A DNA stretch of 64,000 bases from GCA-2862585 sp965277895. GTDB lineage: Bacteria; Bacteroidota; Bacteroidia; Flavobacteriales; UBA7312. Under the pieces are notes generated by a model, which saw only the letters and a program-made list of their open reading frames with translations, was not told the origin of the DNA and did not search any database. The stretch's first letter is position 1; the number at the start of each line of letters is the position of its first letter. Shown one piece after another: positions 33,305 to 42,168 of the stretch. The position numbers and the translations under genes were made by a program. The stretch covers positions 1,674,001 to 1,738,000 of the forward strand of contig CBDIDR010000001.1 of NCBI GenBank assembly GCA_965277895.1, written 5' to 3'.

Positions 33305-36300
33305 TTAATCGATTAGTATGAGTCGTCCTGACTTTGTTGAAACTTCTCCATCGCTTGCCTTTGCTACAATGTTGTAAATGTACATACCACTTTTTAACTT
33401 ATCTCCTTCGTTGGATTTTCCGTCCCAATTAATCGGCCCATACCTAAAGCCCACAGGCTTAATGTTGTTTTCAATGATTTTTACAACTTTACCGCTAATA
33501 TCCATTATTACCAAATTTACTTTCATGTCCAAATCGGACTGATTATGCTCAAAGTAAAAGGAAGTAAAGTCAATAACTGGATTTGGATAATTTATTAAGT
33601 TTTGAATGCTTAAATTATCTGCCGAAATAACTCTAAATTCTGTGGTGCTTTCGGATGAATTATTAAATACATCCCATACTTTGACAGTTAGTGTGTGCAT
33701 ACCTTCCTCCAAACTTGAAAAAGGATATTCAATAACTCCACTTTGATAGCTATCAATATCGTATTCATAAAAATCATTTAACACAATTGGATTGGACGAT
33801 TCTTGATTGAGAACGGCTGTCATGTCATGTCCTATACCATTTCCAACAGTATTAATACCGTTTTCGTCATACAGTAAAGCGTATAAATTTGGGTCAGCAT
33901 TTGTGATTCCTCCTCTTATAAAGTTGGTGTCATTGATAAATAAACTTATTTCAGGCCCCAAATTATCATTTGAAAAGCCTTCGGCAGTTCCGCCAATTAC
34001 TATATCATTACTAAATCCAGAGGCATCAAGTTGTTCTTCATTGACAGTGCCTTTAGCGTATAAACTTATTTTTCCATTACCATAGTCATAGTTAATATCC
34101 TTAGGCACAATAAATGTAAATGAAAATTCACCTTGACTAACTGTTGATTTACCATTGAACAATTTATTCTTCTGCAAATCGAAAACTAAAACTGGTGATT
34201 CATCTTGTCCTAGCGTTTGGAAATCTGTACGTTTATCAAAAACTGTTGGGAAAACAAAGCCTTCAAAAGTTTCTAGTTTTTCGCCGTTACGTTGGACTTC
34301 TCCCTTTACCGTGACCTGCCCCAAAGCTTTTGCACTATCAACAACTTCGGTTAGCACTACATCATAAACTGGATATGCAAGAGTCAATGCAGGGTCTCCT
34401 AAAAGAGTGAAGTTTCTATGATTTGAATCCTCAATATCATTAACATTATTTTTAGTTCTCATCAAAATATCACCAAGCCTTGGGAACGTAGCTTCATTAC
34501 TATTTGGAAATAAATTTTCAAGAAAGGCCTCATTGAGGTCTAAATTATTGTCAGTAAACACAACTCTTGAGGTGGTTAATAAAGCAATGGCTCCAGACTT
34601 TTCTTTTAAGAAAATATGCTCGGCTGCAGATACTCGCTCTGGGTCATCGTATCTACCAAACTCACAAGTTGCCGTCATAAATAAAGGGAGATTGTTCTCG
34701 TTATTCCATGTATTAATGTCTTCAATCCCTAGTATACGTTCATGAGCCCAACCTAACTCTCCACCATGACCTGTGTAATTCACTAAAAACATCCCTTGGT
34801 TTACGGCATTTGAAATGGCAGTATTGGCAGTTGGGCAGCGTTGCCCTCCAGTAGAAGTTTCTTGTTCATAGGCATCTAAATAAATCTTGTCAACATTCAT
34901 ATTTGGATGCTCTGCTGCAATGTAATCTGCTAATTGTTCCGCTTGTGCTGTATGTACGGTTTCCACCTCATCATTATCGTCTCCAACAAAACAGAGCCTT
35001 AATCGCCAATCGCCAAAAGAATCTTCAACATTGTAGTTAATAACTTTGTCTACAGCATTTTTGGCTTCTTCTAATGTTTGAACAGGAAACCTACCTACAC
35101 CAATATCCAAAAAAGATAAAAGAGGATTATCATTTGAAATACTTTCTCCTTCGTCAAGCAGTGCAAAATAATCATCACTTACGTACGAATACAAAGCATT
35201 AGTTGAGTTTGAAGATTGATAAGACACTACAAAGTTAGTGTTCTCATTCACTCTATTTTTTGGATCATATGAAGCATCACCAAACAGCAACATATATTTT
35301 AAAGGATTGTCATTATTATAAAGCATTCGAGCAAAATCTCGGATTGCTGATACGTCTTGACTTCCAGAAGAGAATTCATTATAAATTTGTTGTGGCGTAA
35401 CCACTGCTACCGACAACCCTTTAGTTCTGTGAAAATCGGCTAATCTATTAGCTTCGGTCCAAAAAGTTGGATGACTGACTATAAGGTAATCGATATCTCT
35501 TATAGCATGTAAATTTTGATTGCTGACCTTACCGTTCAATTCTACATTTTTGAAGCCTCCAGTGAATGCAATAAATTCTTTTAAGCTATCTGTTTTTAGA
35601 GAGAAAATAGCTTTAGAGTCTCCTGTTGAAAGGCTTTGGTTTTTTGGGCTTAATGGATTACTAACATCCCAAATCGTTAAAGAAGAAGAGGCGTTACTTA
35701 TTTCGAATTGACTGACACTCTCAGGGCGTACTGAAGCCAAGGACCTAAAAGGCATTTGACTAGCATTCATTTTGAGTTCTCGTTCAGCATTTACTTCAAT
35801 GTAGTCAATCCATCCTTTTCCTGAACTAGAGGTAGAAGAAAAAATAAGCTGAACTTGAATATTATCAGAGTTAGGGTTTACTTCTTTTTCAATGGTATTA
35901 ATGTTAGCATAATTATAACTTCCGTACACACCAGAAATATTTGACACTTCTTCAGTCATTCCAGGCGAATTTATTGTAAAGGTAGAGTTGAAAGGAGAAC
36001 TAGCTCTAGCGGCTAAAACTAATTTTAATTTAGATTCTCCTATCCTATTTGGAAAATTAAAATTGAATGTTCTATTATTTACAATGTCAAAAACATCGCC
36101 ATACCAGCTTTTTCCAGATTTAACGAAATTAACTTCATCATTCTCATGAATCTGGTAATCATTAAAAGTGGTGATTACAGTATCAAAACTAGATTCCGAA
36201 CTTTGATTAGAAATACGTTTACCAACTCCTAAATCAGTTGTAAGGAAATAATACGTTTTGTCGTCAAACAAATGCATTTGACGGCTAAATTTCCCTGAAC

Positions 36301-37018
36301 TTTCTTGCCATTGATTTGGAGATTGAGCATAGAAAATAAGGTAATCGTTTTCATCGAAAGAACCATCATCTTGCCCATAGACTTGAATTGATAATTCTTC
36401 AAGGTCATCAATTCGAGGTTCAGAGTTTAAGACTGGCAACATCCCGCCAGGTCTTCCATACAATTTAATATTATTTGGGTTAATTGATTGGACATTCACC
36501 CCCAAGTCAATGAGGTTTTGATAAGTCAATTTGTGAATACCATTTTCAGTCACAGAAATTTTAAACCAATCGCCTGTTGAAAGCACCGAATTTTCTGCAG
36601 AAGCCAGTGAACTTTTAGCTTCTGGCAAACTGTTGAATGTTACAGAAAGCTCACAAAAAACTAACTTTTTAAACTTTCCTTCTCTAAAAACAAAAGGAAA
36701 TATTGACCCTTTTATTCTAAGTTGTTTACGTTCTACACCAAAATTATGAGCTAAACGTACTTTTGAGCCTAAATTCTGATTTTCTAAAAAAGAAATCTCT
36801 GAGGCATTACAGTCCACAAATACAGTCTCCTTAACTTCAATTTCAAAGTCAGTTGTATAACTATCAAATGTTTGATTAAATTCTAAAAGATAGGAGTCCG
36901 AACTATTAACCACAGGCACACCATCAACAACATTCCAATCTAGAAAGAAGTAATTAGAACTTTGACCCAAGAGGTTTGTTGAACTAAGAAATAAAACGAA
37001 AAAATATATTAGTCTCAT
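33305..37018 (-). CDS. porU: T9SS C-terminal signal peptidase/sortase PorU
   Basis: 1237-residue cell-surface sortase that cleaves the cargo CTD and attaches cargo to A-LPS. Signal peptide at 1-18; a long beta-rich N-terminal half; gingipain-type (C25) peptidase domain at about 500-890 with catalytic His about 751 (NYTGHGGELGWAHE) and Cys about 785 (MTATCEFGRYDDPE); LGDPALTLAYP closes the domain. The C-terminal segment (NYPNPV..., LKSGMYIYNI) is FlgD-like/T9SS-like. Length typical. It heads the porU-porV-ispF group. Confidence 0.96.
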   Translation of the reverse strand: MRLIYFFVLFLSSTNLLGQSSNYFFLDWNVVDGVPVVNSSDSYLLEFNQTFDSYTTDFEIEVKETVFVDCNASEISFLENQNLGSKVRLAHNFGVERKQLRIKGSIFPFVFREGKFKKLVFCELSVTFNSLPEAKSSLASAENSVLSTGDWFKISVTENGIHKLTYQNLIDLGVNVQSINPNNIKLYGRPGGMLPVLNSEPRIDDLEELSIQVYGQDDGSFDENDYLIFYAQSPNQWQESSGKFSRQMHLFDDKTYYFLTTDLGVGKRISNQSSESSFDTVITTFNDYQIHENDEVNFVKSGKSWYGDVFDIVNNRTFNFNFPNRIGESKLKLVLAARASSPFNSTFTINSPGMTEEVSNISGVYGSYNYANINTIEKEVNPNSDNIQVQLIFSSTSSSGKGWIDYIEVNAERELKMNASQMPFRSLASVRPESVSQFEISNASSSLTIWDVSNPLSPKNQSLSTGDSKAIFSLKTDSLKEFIAFTGGFKNVELNGKVSNQNLHAIRDIDYLIVSHPTFWTEANRLADFHRTKGLSVAVVTPQQIYNEFSSGSQDVSAIRDFARMLYNNDNPLKYMLLFGDASYDPKNRVNENTNFVVSYQSSNSTNALYSYVSDDYFALLDEGESISNDNPLLSFLDIGVGRFPVQTLEEAKNAVDKVINYNVEDSFGDWRLRLCFVGDDNDEVETVHTAQAEQLADYIAAEHPNMNVDKIYLDAYEQETSTGGQRCPTANTAISNAVNQGMFLVNYTGHGGELGWAHERILGIEDINTWNNENNLPLFMTATCEFGRYDDPERVSAAEHIFLKEKSGAIALLTTSRVVFTDNNLDLNEAFLENLFPNSNEATFPRLGDILMRTKNNVNDIEDSNHRNFTLLGDPALTLAYPVYDVVLTEVVDSAKALGQVTVKGEVQRNGEKLETFEGFVFPTVFDKRTDFQTLGQDESPVLVFDLQKNKLFNGKSTVSQGEFSFTFIVPKDINYDYGNGKISLYAKGTVNEEQLDASGFSNDIVIGGTAEGFSNDNLGPEISLFINDTNFIRGGITNADPNLYALLYDENGINTVGNGIGHDMTAVLNQESSNPIVLNDFYEYDIDSYQSGVIEYPFSSLEEGMHTLTVKVWDVFNNSSESTTEFRVISADNLSIQNLINYPNPVIDFTSFYFEHNQSDLDMKVNLVIMDISGKVVKIIENNIKPVGFRYGPINWDGKSNEGDKLKSGMYIYNIVAKASDGEVSTKSGRLILID

Positions 37019-37035
37019 GTTGACAGAGTGAAGTC

Positions 37036-37043
37036 CAAATTTA
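37036..37043 (-). promoter_or_regulatory. -7 promoter element of porU
   Basis: TAAATTTG on the minus strand, 17 bp before the porU ATG at 37018. Confidence 0.5.
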
Positions 37044-37163
37044 CTACTTAATTGAAAAATATCTTACACATATCGTTCAAATTAATATAAACTATGAAAC
37101 GTGTTTTTATAACTTATTATTATTTAATCTTGTATTAGATGAAAGTTGGTAAGAATATTTTTA

Positions 37164-37171
37164 TATTTTTG
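37164..37171 (+). promoter_or_regulatory. -7 promoter element of the porP-like gene
   Basis: TATTTTTG, 27 bp before the ATG at 37199. It lies inside the alternative longer frame starting at 37139, which argues for the later start. Confidence 0.4.
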
Positions 37172-37198
37172 TTAGCTAGTAACTATTTACATAGTCGA

Positions 37199-38221
37199 AT
37201 GAAGAAAATAATATTTCTGTTAAGTTTCTCTCTGTTAGCTGGCATCTATAATGATTCTAAGGCACAAGACCCTGCTTTCAGTCAATTCTTTGCAAACCCT
37301 CTTTACCTTAACCCTGCAATGGCAGGAACAAACATTTGCCCAAGATTAAGTTTAAACCATAGAAACCAGTGGCCTGGTATTGGTAAAACGTATGTCACAT
37401 ACAGTGCATCATACGACCAGTATGTTGACAAACTTGGTGGAGGTTTAGGATTTGCTATTGCTAAAGATTATGCTGGTGCTGGTAACTTAAATACTACACA
37501 CATCAGTGCGAGCTATGCATATAGATTACAAGTAAATAAGAAATTAAATATTAACGCTGGTTTTGAAGCTGCATACAGACAATTAGGTATTGACTGGGGA
37601 AGCTTAACGTTTGGTGATATGATTGACCCTGTTCAAGGGTTCATTTACCCTACCAATGAAGACATCGTTAATTATGCAAATAACAAGGGCTTTACAGATT
37701 TCGCAGCTGGATTTATGGGATTTGGTAATGCAAATAACCAATTCGACTATTATTTTGGATTTGCTGCTCACCATATTACTCGTCCTGACCAAGGATTTAT
37801 TGGTGAAAGCCGTTTACCTATGAAGATTACTGGTAATATTGGAGCATCTTTTCCTTTGAACAGATTCGGAACGTACAGAACTAACTCTGGTACAAGACCA
37901 AAGAACGCTGCTCTACTATCGCCAAATATTCTATTTCAAAAGCAACAAGATTTTATGCAACTTAATTATGGTATGTATGTCTTAAAAGGTCCAATCGTTG
38001 GAGGTCTTTGGCTAAGACAAAGTGCTGAAAATTTCGATGCATTTATTATCCTATTAGGAATAGAACAAAGTACGTGGAAATTTGGATATAGCTACGATGT
38101 TACTATCTCAGACCTTAACAATAGTAATACTCAGGGAGCACACGAATTATCGTTTGCATACAAACTGCCTTGCCGATTCAAAGGCAAAGCGTTTGAAACA
38201 ATAAATTGTCCTAATTTTTAG
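37199..38221 (+). CDS. PorP/SprF-family T9SS outer-membrane protein
   Basis: 340 residues from the ATG at 37199, with a signal peptide ending at SKAQ. The family hallmark QDPAFSQFFANPLYLNPAMAGT follows at once, then LSLNHRNQWPGI and SASYDQYV. Proteins of this family form the outer-membrane anchor for T9SS rings or act as partners of single large cargo proteins. An upstream ATG at 37139 (360 residues) would add a second hydrophobic stretch and precedes the promoter. gldK follows after 30 bp, so this is the porP that pairs with the PorK/N ring. Confidence 0.94.
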   Translation: MKKIIFLLSFSLLAGIYNDSKAQDPAFSQFFANPLYLNPAMAGTNICPRLSLNHRNQWPGIGKTYVTYSASYDQYVDKLGGGLGFAIAKDYAGAGNLNTTHISASYAYRLQVNKKLNINAGFEAAYRQLGIDWGSLTFGDMIDPVQGFIYPTNEDIVNYANNKGFTDFAAGFMGFGNANNQFDYYFGFAAHHITRPDQGFIGESRLPMKITGNIGASFPLNRFGTYRTNSGTRPKNAALLSPNILFQKQQDFMQLNYGMYVLKGPIVGGLWLRQSAENFDAFIILLGIEQSTWKFGYSYDVTISDLNNSNTQGAHELSFAYKLPCRFKGKAFETINCPNF

Positions 38222-38251
38222 TTAATAAAGTTTCAGAAAACCATTTAAATT

Positions 38252-39826
38252 ATGAAAAATCAATTATTACTTATTCTTTCTCTAGCGGTATTTTTCGGAT
38301 GTAGTAAAGAAAAATCCAAAACTACTGGCTGGAACTATAACGACCCAAAACACGGTGGGTTTGAAGTATCTTCAAATTATACAGAACAAATTACTCCTGA
38401 TGGAATGGTATTTGTTGAAGGTGGTTCTTTCACTATGGGGCGTGTTGAACAAGATGTTCAATACGATTGGAATAATGTACCAAAGACTGTAACTGTTTCC
38501 TCATTTTATATGGACGAAACTGAAGTTAGAAATATAGATTACTTAGAATATCTATTTTGGATTGAAAGAGTATACGGTTCAAACTATGACAATGGATCTT
38601 ATCCAGAAGTATATTGGAAAGCACTTCCTGACACAAACGTTTGGAGAGATAAATTATCTTATAATGAGCCTTATGTACGCAGCTACTTACGTCACCCTGC
38701 ATTCAATCAATACCCTGTTGTTGGTGTTAACTGGGAGCAAGCAATGGACTACTGTGCATGGAGAACTGATAGGGTAAACGAAAGAATTTTAATTGATAAT
38801 GGCTACCTATGGGAAGATCCTGAGCAAGTTGATGAAAATGTATTCAAAACTGACGCTTACATTATGGGACAGTATGAAGGTAGAATTAGAAGACAATTGC
38901 CAAATCTGAAACTTGGTGTTCACTCATACGATAAAAAAGCTGGTAGAGATAAAAATGCGGTTAGAGGCGTTCAAGAATCTGACGGTGTTTTATTACCAAG
39001 CTTCCGTTTACCTACTGAAGCAGAATGGGAATTTGCTGCTCTTGCTTTAATTGGAAATACAGAACAAGAGAATGTTGGCGAAAGAAAAATATATCCTTGG
39101 AATGGTGATGGAGTAAGAAATCCATCAAAAAGAAACAAAGGTGAGATTGTAGCTAACTTTAAAAGAGGAAGAGGTGACAATATGGGTACAGCAGGTAATC
39201 TTAATGATAATGCTGACAAAACTGCTCCTGTAATTAGCTACTGGCCAAATGAGTATGGACTTTACAATATGGCTGGTAATGTATCGGAATGGGTCATGGA
39301 CATCTACCGTCCATTAGTTGACCCTAATTCTTCTGACATGAACCCATACAGAGGTAATGTATTCCAAACATGGGAAAGAGATGAAGATAGATTCATAGTT
39401 GAAAAAGATAGTTTAGGTAATATCATTAAGAGAGACGAGACTATTGAAGAGAATATTAACAGAAGAAACTACAGTAAATCTGATAACATTAACTATTTAG
39501 ATGGTGACTATGATTCTAAAGTGAATTCTCCTGCTCAAGATTGGTTACAAGATAATGGTGACAACACTACTAACCAAGTGTATGAATTAAATAAAACGTC
39601 ACTTATTTCTGACCAAACAAGAGTATATAAAGGTGGGTCATACAAAGATAGAGCTTACTGGATGGTACCAGGAACTAGACGATTTTTAGATCAAAAGCAA
39701 TCTACTAGCTACATTGGATTTAGATGTGCTATGGATAGACTTGGGCCTCCTACAAGTAATCTTAAAGAAAACCAACGTAAGCCAGTTGATTGGAATAAAG
39801 CAAACGGCTACTACGATAGAAAATAA
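38252..39826 (+). CDS. gldK: T9SS ring lipoprotein GldK/PorK
   Basis: 524 residues. Lipobox FFGC at about 14-17; formylglycine-generating-enzyme (SUMF1)-like domain from about 48 to the end, with GMVFVEGGSFTMG, YMDETEVRN, PVVGVNWEQAMDYC, FRLPTEAEWEFAA, YNMAGNVSEWV, GGSYKDRAYWM and YIGFRCA. GldK forms the periplasmic ring of the T9SS with GldN. The usual next genes gldL-gldM-gldN are absent: a terminator and murF follow. Confidence 0.96.
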   Translation: MKNQLLLILSLAVFFGCSKEKSKTTGWNYNDPKHGGFEVSSNYTEQITPDGMVFVEGGSFTMGRVEQDVQYDWNNVPKTVTVSSFYMDETEVRNIDYLEYLFWIERVYGSNYDNGSYPEVYWKALPDTNVWRDKLSYNEPYVRSYLRHPAFNQYPVVGVNWEQAMDYCAWRTDRVNERILIDNGYLWEDPEQVDENVFKTDAYIMGQYEGRIRRQLPNLKLGVHSYDKKAGRDKNAVRGVQESDGVLLPSFRLPTEAEWEFAALALIGNTEQENVGERKIYPWNGDGVRNPSKRNKGEIVANFKRGRGDNMGTAGNLNDNADKTAPVISYWPNEYGLYNMAGNVSEWVMDIYRPLVDPNSSDMNPYRGNVFQTWERDEDRFIVEKDSLGNIIKRDETIEENINRRNYSKSDNINYLDGDYDSKVNSPAQDWLQDNGDNTTNQVYELNKTSLISDQTRVYKGGSYKDRAYWMVPGTRRFLDQKQSTSYIGFRCAMDRLGPPTSNLKENQRKPVDWNKANGYYDRK

Positions 39827-39843
39827 TTAATTGAACTTTAATT

Positions 39844-39872
39844 AAACCCCAATGTTATGTTGGGGTTTTTTT
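39844..39872 (+). terminator. Intrinsic terminator after gldK
   Basis: Perfect stem AAACCCCAA (39844-39852) with TTGGGGTTT (39860-39868), 7-nt loop and a run of seven T. It shows that the gldK transcript ends here. Confidence 0.92.
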
Positions 39873-39877
39873 ATGTA

Positions 39878-41128
39878 ATGGAATTAAATCAACTACATAA
39901 ATTATTTATACAATCATCGGGTATATCTACTGATACTAGAAAAATAGTCCCTGACTCTATATTTTTCGCACTAAAGGGAGCTAATTTTAATGGCAATCTA
40001 TTTGCAAAAGATGCTCTTGATAAAGGAGCTAAATTTGCAGTCGTTGATGAAAAGGAATTCGCTTTAGATTCCAATTATATACTTGTAGATGACGTTTTGA
40101 ATTGCTTACAAGAATTAGCTAGTTTTCACCGAAATCAGCTTAGTTGTCCTGTATTAGGAATCACAGGAACAAATGGAAAGACTACAACTAAGGAGCTCAT
40201 CAATGCTGTGTTAGAAAAGAAATACTCTGTAGTTTGTACTAAAGGCAATTTAAATAACCACATAGGTGTTCCGTTAACCTTACTAAGTGCAAAATTAGAT
40301 ACGGAATTTCTAATAGTTGAGATGGGTGCTAATCATCAAAATGAAATCAAACTTCTTTCCGAAATTGCTAATGTCAACTATGGTATTATTACCAACATTG
40401 GAAAGGCACACCTAGAAGGTTTTGGAAGTGTTGAAGGGGTTACCAAAACAAAAAAAGAACTGTACGATTACATAAAGACTCAATCTGGCACTATTTTCAT
40501 TAATAAAGATGATGAATTGCTTCAGCGAATTTCAAGCGATATCAATAAAGTTGAATACTCAACTCAAGAAAATGATAATGGCAGTCCTTTTGCATCAGTA
40601 ACACACTTTGGTGAAGTTATCTCCTCAAAATTAATAGGTAGTTACAACTGCACTAATATACAAGCTGCAATCTCCATTGGTAATTACTTTGGTGTTACTT
40701 CTAAAGATATTAAATCCGCCATCGAACATTATACACCTCAGAACAATCGTTCACAATTAGAAAAAACTTCAAAAGGTAATTCGTTAATCATAGACTATTA
40801 TAATGCCAATCCAACTAGTATGATTAAAGCAATGCAATCGTTCTATTCGGTAAGGAGCGATAAGAAACTCTTCATTCTAGGTGATATGCTAGAGCTTGGT
40901 GATACATCAATTAATGAGCACCAAAAAATTATTAACGAATTAAATAAAGAGCAATCAGAAGCTATACTTATAGGTGCAGAATTTGGAAAATGCGAACATA
41001 CATTTCCTCAATTTAAGGACGTAAACGAAGCTAGAGAATGGCTTCAACAAAAGGCTTATATCGATTACTTTATCCTACTAAAAGGGTCAAGAGGCATAAA
41101 ACTGGAAGAAATCAAAGACTTACTGTAA
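39878..41128 (+). CDS. murF: UDP-N-acetylmuramoyl-tripeptide--D-alanyl-D-alanine ligase
   Basis: Adds D-Ala-D-Ala to the peptidoglycan precursor. 416 residues from the ATG at 39878; the ATG at 39857 lies in the terminator hairpin loop and is rejected. Seen: SGISTDTRKI (uridine-binding), ALKG, GITGTNGKTTTKELI (P-loop, Mur ligase), NLNNHIGVPLT, VEMGANHQNEI, and NNRSQL and DYYNANPTSM near the C-terminal domain. Convergent overlap of 9 bp with the Wzz-like gene. Confidence 0.96.
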   Translation: MELNQLHKLFIQSSGISTDTRKIVPDSIFFALKGANFNGNLFAKDALDKGAKFAVVDEKEFALDSNYILVDDVLNCLQELASFHRNQLSCPVLGITGTNGKTTTKELINAVLEKKYSVVCTKGNLNNHIGVPLTLLSAKLDTEFLIVEMGANHQNEIKLLSEIANVNYGIITNIGKAHLEGFGSVEGVTKTKKELYDYIKTQSGTIFINKDDELLQRISSDINKVEYSTQENDNGSPFASVTHFGEVISSKLIGSYNCTNIQAAISIGNYFGVTSKDIKSAIEHYTPQNNRSQLEKTSKGNSLIIDYYNANPTSMIKAMQSFYSVRSDKKLFILGDMLELGDTSINEHQKIINELNKEQSEAILIGAEFGKCEHTFPQFKDVNEAREWLQQKAYIDYFILLKGSRGIKLEEIKDLL

Positions 41129-42163
41129 CTCATCTCTAATTACTTGTCTGAAAATTAGATAAAGACAAATGATAAACCCTCCCATAATTGAAAAAAGGAT
41201 AAACGCTTTTACCACTGAAATCTTATTCCCCTTAAGAGGTAAATTAGGTCTGTCAATAATATTTAATAGAGGCTTATTATTTATCAATGTAAATTTAGAG
41301 AGCTCTAAGTTTTTAACAATCTCTCCGTACATTATATTTAAAATCTCTACATCACGTTTCAATCTTATTTCATCTAGTAAGCCTTTTGCACGTTGAACAC
41401 CAAAATTAGAGTCTTTATGTGAGGCATATCTATACTCAGCATTTTTCAATTCACCCAATACTGAATCTGCTCTAAACGAAAGTAAGGATAATGTGCTTTC
41501 TGATTTTGCTGTCTGAAACTTAGTATAGTACTCTTCAAGTTTTTGTGCTAGGGATTCTACTAGTAACTTGGCAAATTGCTCATTTTTAGAAGAAGATGTT
41601 ATTTTAAAGATGCTACTTTCTTCTTCTAAATGAGTTGAAATATAGTTATTAGTCAAATCTGAATATACAATTCCCATTATACTATCATGCTCAAAAGAAA
41701 ATTCAGAAAGATTAGGAGGAAAGCTAAAATCTGACATTTCATCAGCCCATGATTTTTTATACTCATTAATTTCTAAGAAATGATTAATTAATAGATCGTC
41801 TTTTCCATCAATATTTCCATTTTGCAAAATAGCCTGATGAACAACTCTTTTAGAAATTAGTAGCTCTTGAATATTAGCTTGACTAAAAGTGCCATTGGAT
41901 GAACCGCCAATATTGAAACCAAATTGACTAGCTAAACCTGAAACTGCCCCAAGACCAGATTGAGAGTCTTGACTTTCATCAACAACAAAGGTTAAATCTG
42001 CATCAAAGGATTCAGTTTTTAAAACCGAATATACTACACCAAGAACTCCAAAAAGAAAAGCTACAGCTAGTATTACTAGTATATTTCTTTTTAATACATT
42101 CTTAAAATAAACTACTTTTAGAATAACGTCTTTTAATCGTATTTCGTCAATATTTTCTTCCAT
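41120..42163 (-). CDS. Wzz-like polysaccharide chain-length/export inner-membrane protein
   Basis: 347 residues with one transmembrane segment at about 29-49 and one near the C-terminus (about 320-340), enclosing a periplasmic, partly coiled-coil domain. This is the Wzz/polysaccharide co-polymerase layout. The N-terminal block (DADLTFVVDES) and the C-terminal proline-containing DRPNLPLKGNK fit the family. No cytoplasmic tyrosine-kinase domain is attached. It follows the Wza-like gene by 5 bp, as an export pair. Confidence 0.9.
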   Translation of the reverse strand: MEENIDEIRLKDVILKVVYFKNVLKRNILVILAVAFLFGVLGVVYSVLKTESFDADLTFVVDESQDSQSGLGAVSGLASQFGFNIGGSSNGTFSQANIQELLISKRVVHQAILQNGNIDGKDDLLINHFLEINEYKKSWADEMSDFSFPPNLSEFSFEHDSIMGIVYSDLTNNYISTHLEEESSIFKITSSSKNEQFAKLLVESLAQKLEEYYTKFQTAKSESTLSLLSFRADSVLGELKNAEYRYASHKDSNFGVQRAKGLLDEIRLKRDVEILNIMYGEIVKNLELSKFTLINNKPLLNIIDRPNLPLKGNKISVVKAFILFSIMGGFIICLYLIFRQVIRDELQ

Positions 42164-42168
42164 CGAAT

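Noticed and set aside
39857..39877. Earlier ATG for murF
   Set aside because: It lies inside the loop of the gldK terminator; the ATG at 39878 gives a normal MurF start.
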